Origin: Nitrosarchaeum sp. | GTDB taxonomy: Archaea > Thermoproteota > Nitrososphaeria > Nitrososphaerales > Nitrosopumilaceae | Direction: 5' to 3' | Assembly: GCA_018334095.1 (NCBI GenBank) | Contig: JAGXTE010000055.1 | Location: 1-64,000 of the forward strand | Length of the DNA stretch: 64,000 nt | In this document: positions 63,348 to 64,000 of the stretch, in pieces | Numbering within the stretch: position 1 is the first letter of the stretch | How the letters are laid out: each line of letters begins with the position of its first letter | The notes under the pieces: model-generated | Seen by the model: the letters and a program-made list of their open reading frames with translations, nothing else | Database searches by the model: none | Told to the model about the DNA's origin: nothing | Made by a program: the position numbers and the translations under genes

Positions 63348-63950
63348 TTAAGATGTCAGTTTTTGAAATTTTTGATTTTCAAATAATTTTTCAAAAGATT
63401 TAGTTTTTTTTGCTTTAATTTTATACTGAATTCCTTGGGAAATTGCTTTTTCAAGCATATCAAGTGAATCGTCTAATCGAGAAAGCATTGCAAGATTACA
63501 AGATTTGTCAAAAAGGACATCACCATTATTAGGATAGTCCTCTAAAATTATATCACAACAATGAATTGATTCTTCAAAACTATTCAATGAAAACAAAATT
63601 CTTTCTTTATGATATAGAATAATGTTGTATTTGGGATTATTTTTCAAAATAGCATCACAGTAAATTAGTGCATCAGTAAATGCGCCCTTTTTTCTCAGTG
63701 AAGATATTTTATTTACTAAAATAGACAGATCGTTAGGATCTAATTTTAATGCAGTATCATAACATTGAATGGCGCCATCATAATTTTTCAACTTATTTAG
63801 TGCATATCCTTTGTTATTAAGCGAAGCAATATGATTTGAATCATCATCTAGAATTTTATCATAATAAATAATTGCTTCTTGCAATTTTCCTTTTAAAAAT
63901 AATCTATTCGCTTCATCAAGAAGAGAATCAATTTTTGGATTACCAGTCAT
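63348..63950 (-). CDS. TPR-repeat protein
   Basis: 200 aa made of about four to five 34-residue tetratricopeptide units (for example LNNKGYALNKLKNYDGAIQC, then YDTALKLDPND; residues 44-75), followed by a Lys-rich end. No signal peptide. TPR proteins mediate protein-protein contacts; the partner is unknown. Upstream (63951-64000) is AT-rich promoter DNA. Confidence 0.88.
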   Translation of the reverse strand: MTGNPKIDSLLDEANRLFLKGKLQEAIIYYDKILDDDSNHIASLNNKGYALNKLKNYDGAIQCYDTALKLDPNDLSILVNKISSLRKKGAFTDALIYCDAILKNNPKYNIILYHKERILFSLNSFEESIHCCDIILEDYPNNGDVLFDKSCNLAMLSRLDDSLDMLEKAISQGIQYKIKAKKTKSFEKLFENQKFQKLTS

Positions 63951-64000
63951 AATTGATTTTAAATTATGGTTTCATTAAGATTTTACCAAATAGTCCTTTG

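Overview
The window looks like a chromosomal segment of an ammonia-oxidising archaeon of the Nitrosopumilus/Nitrosarchaeum type (Nitrososphaerota, formerly Thaumarchaeota). The DNA is AT-rich and the genes are dense. Initiation is archaeal: TATA-like boxes sit about 25-31 nt upstream of many ATG, GTG and TTG starts, so many mRNAs are probably leaderless. Supporting genes are Orc1/Cdc6, TiaS, Dph2, an aCPSF2-like beta-CASP nuclease, bifunctional phosphoglucose/phosphomannose isomerase, class II HMG-CoA reductase, a b6-type cytochrome b with Rieske protein and cupredoxin, and a very large S-layer protein. No ammonia monooxygenase gene lies here, so the assignment rests on the ensemble.

Layout. 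0-3.5 kb: ferredoxin, a small conserved-looking protein, beta-CASP nuclease, 8-oxoguanine glycosylase, tRNA-Arg(TCT) and a small unknown. 3.4-6.1 kb: respiratory operon (Rieske, cytochrome b, membrane cupredoxin). 6.2-16.4 kb: cell-surface block on the minus strand, with a subtilase, an Ig-like/coiled-coil membrane protein and the 1746-aa S-layer protein. 16.7-43.5 kb: a surface-glycan island. It holds glycosyltransferases, a Wzm/Wzt-type ABC exporter, a nonulosonic (pseudaminic/legionaminic-like) acid gene set, two NTP-sugar cytidylyltransferases, two radical-SAM proteins, two Gfo/Idh oxidoreductases, a sulfotransferase, a CmcI-like methyltransferase and a CDP-deoxyhexose set (rfbF, frameshifted rfbG, rfbC-like). 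Genes change strand often and several are very AT-rich, which fits a mosaic, exchangeable region. 43.5-50.2 kb: orc1/cdc6, pgi/pmi, a GT-C-like membrane protein, a MoaD-E1 fusion and threonine synthase. 51-58.3 kb: a compact histidine operon (hisG-D-C-HAD-B-H-A-F-I). 58.4-64 kb: HMG-CoA reductase with a PQQ-type sugar dehydrogenase homologue, initiator tRNA-Met with an intron, tiaS, dph2 and a TPR protein.

How the parts fit. The island would make and activate unusual sugars (CMP-nonulosonates, CDP-6-deoxyhexoses), decorate them (acetyl, methyl, sulfate) and export or attach them at the cell surface, where the S-layer is the likely main structure. This is inference from gene families. The strongest individual observations are: (i) a complete bulge-helix-bulge intron of 15 nt in the D-loop of initiator tRNA-Met; (ii) a one-base homopolymer deletion that splits CDP-glucose 4,6-dehydratase; (iii) a ubiquitin-like MoaD domain with an internal Gly-Gly fused to its own E1; (iv) a HAD phosphatase inside the his operon, a candidate histidinol-phosphatase; (v) two proteins with an HP motif that could be the missing CMP-sugar transferases. 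No CRISPR array, insertion sequence, prophage or rRNA was seen. No gene-free stretch exceeds 300 bases; the longest (16415-16669) carries the divergent S-layer/epimerase promoters.
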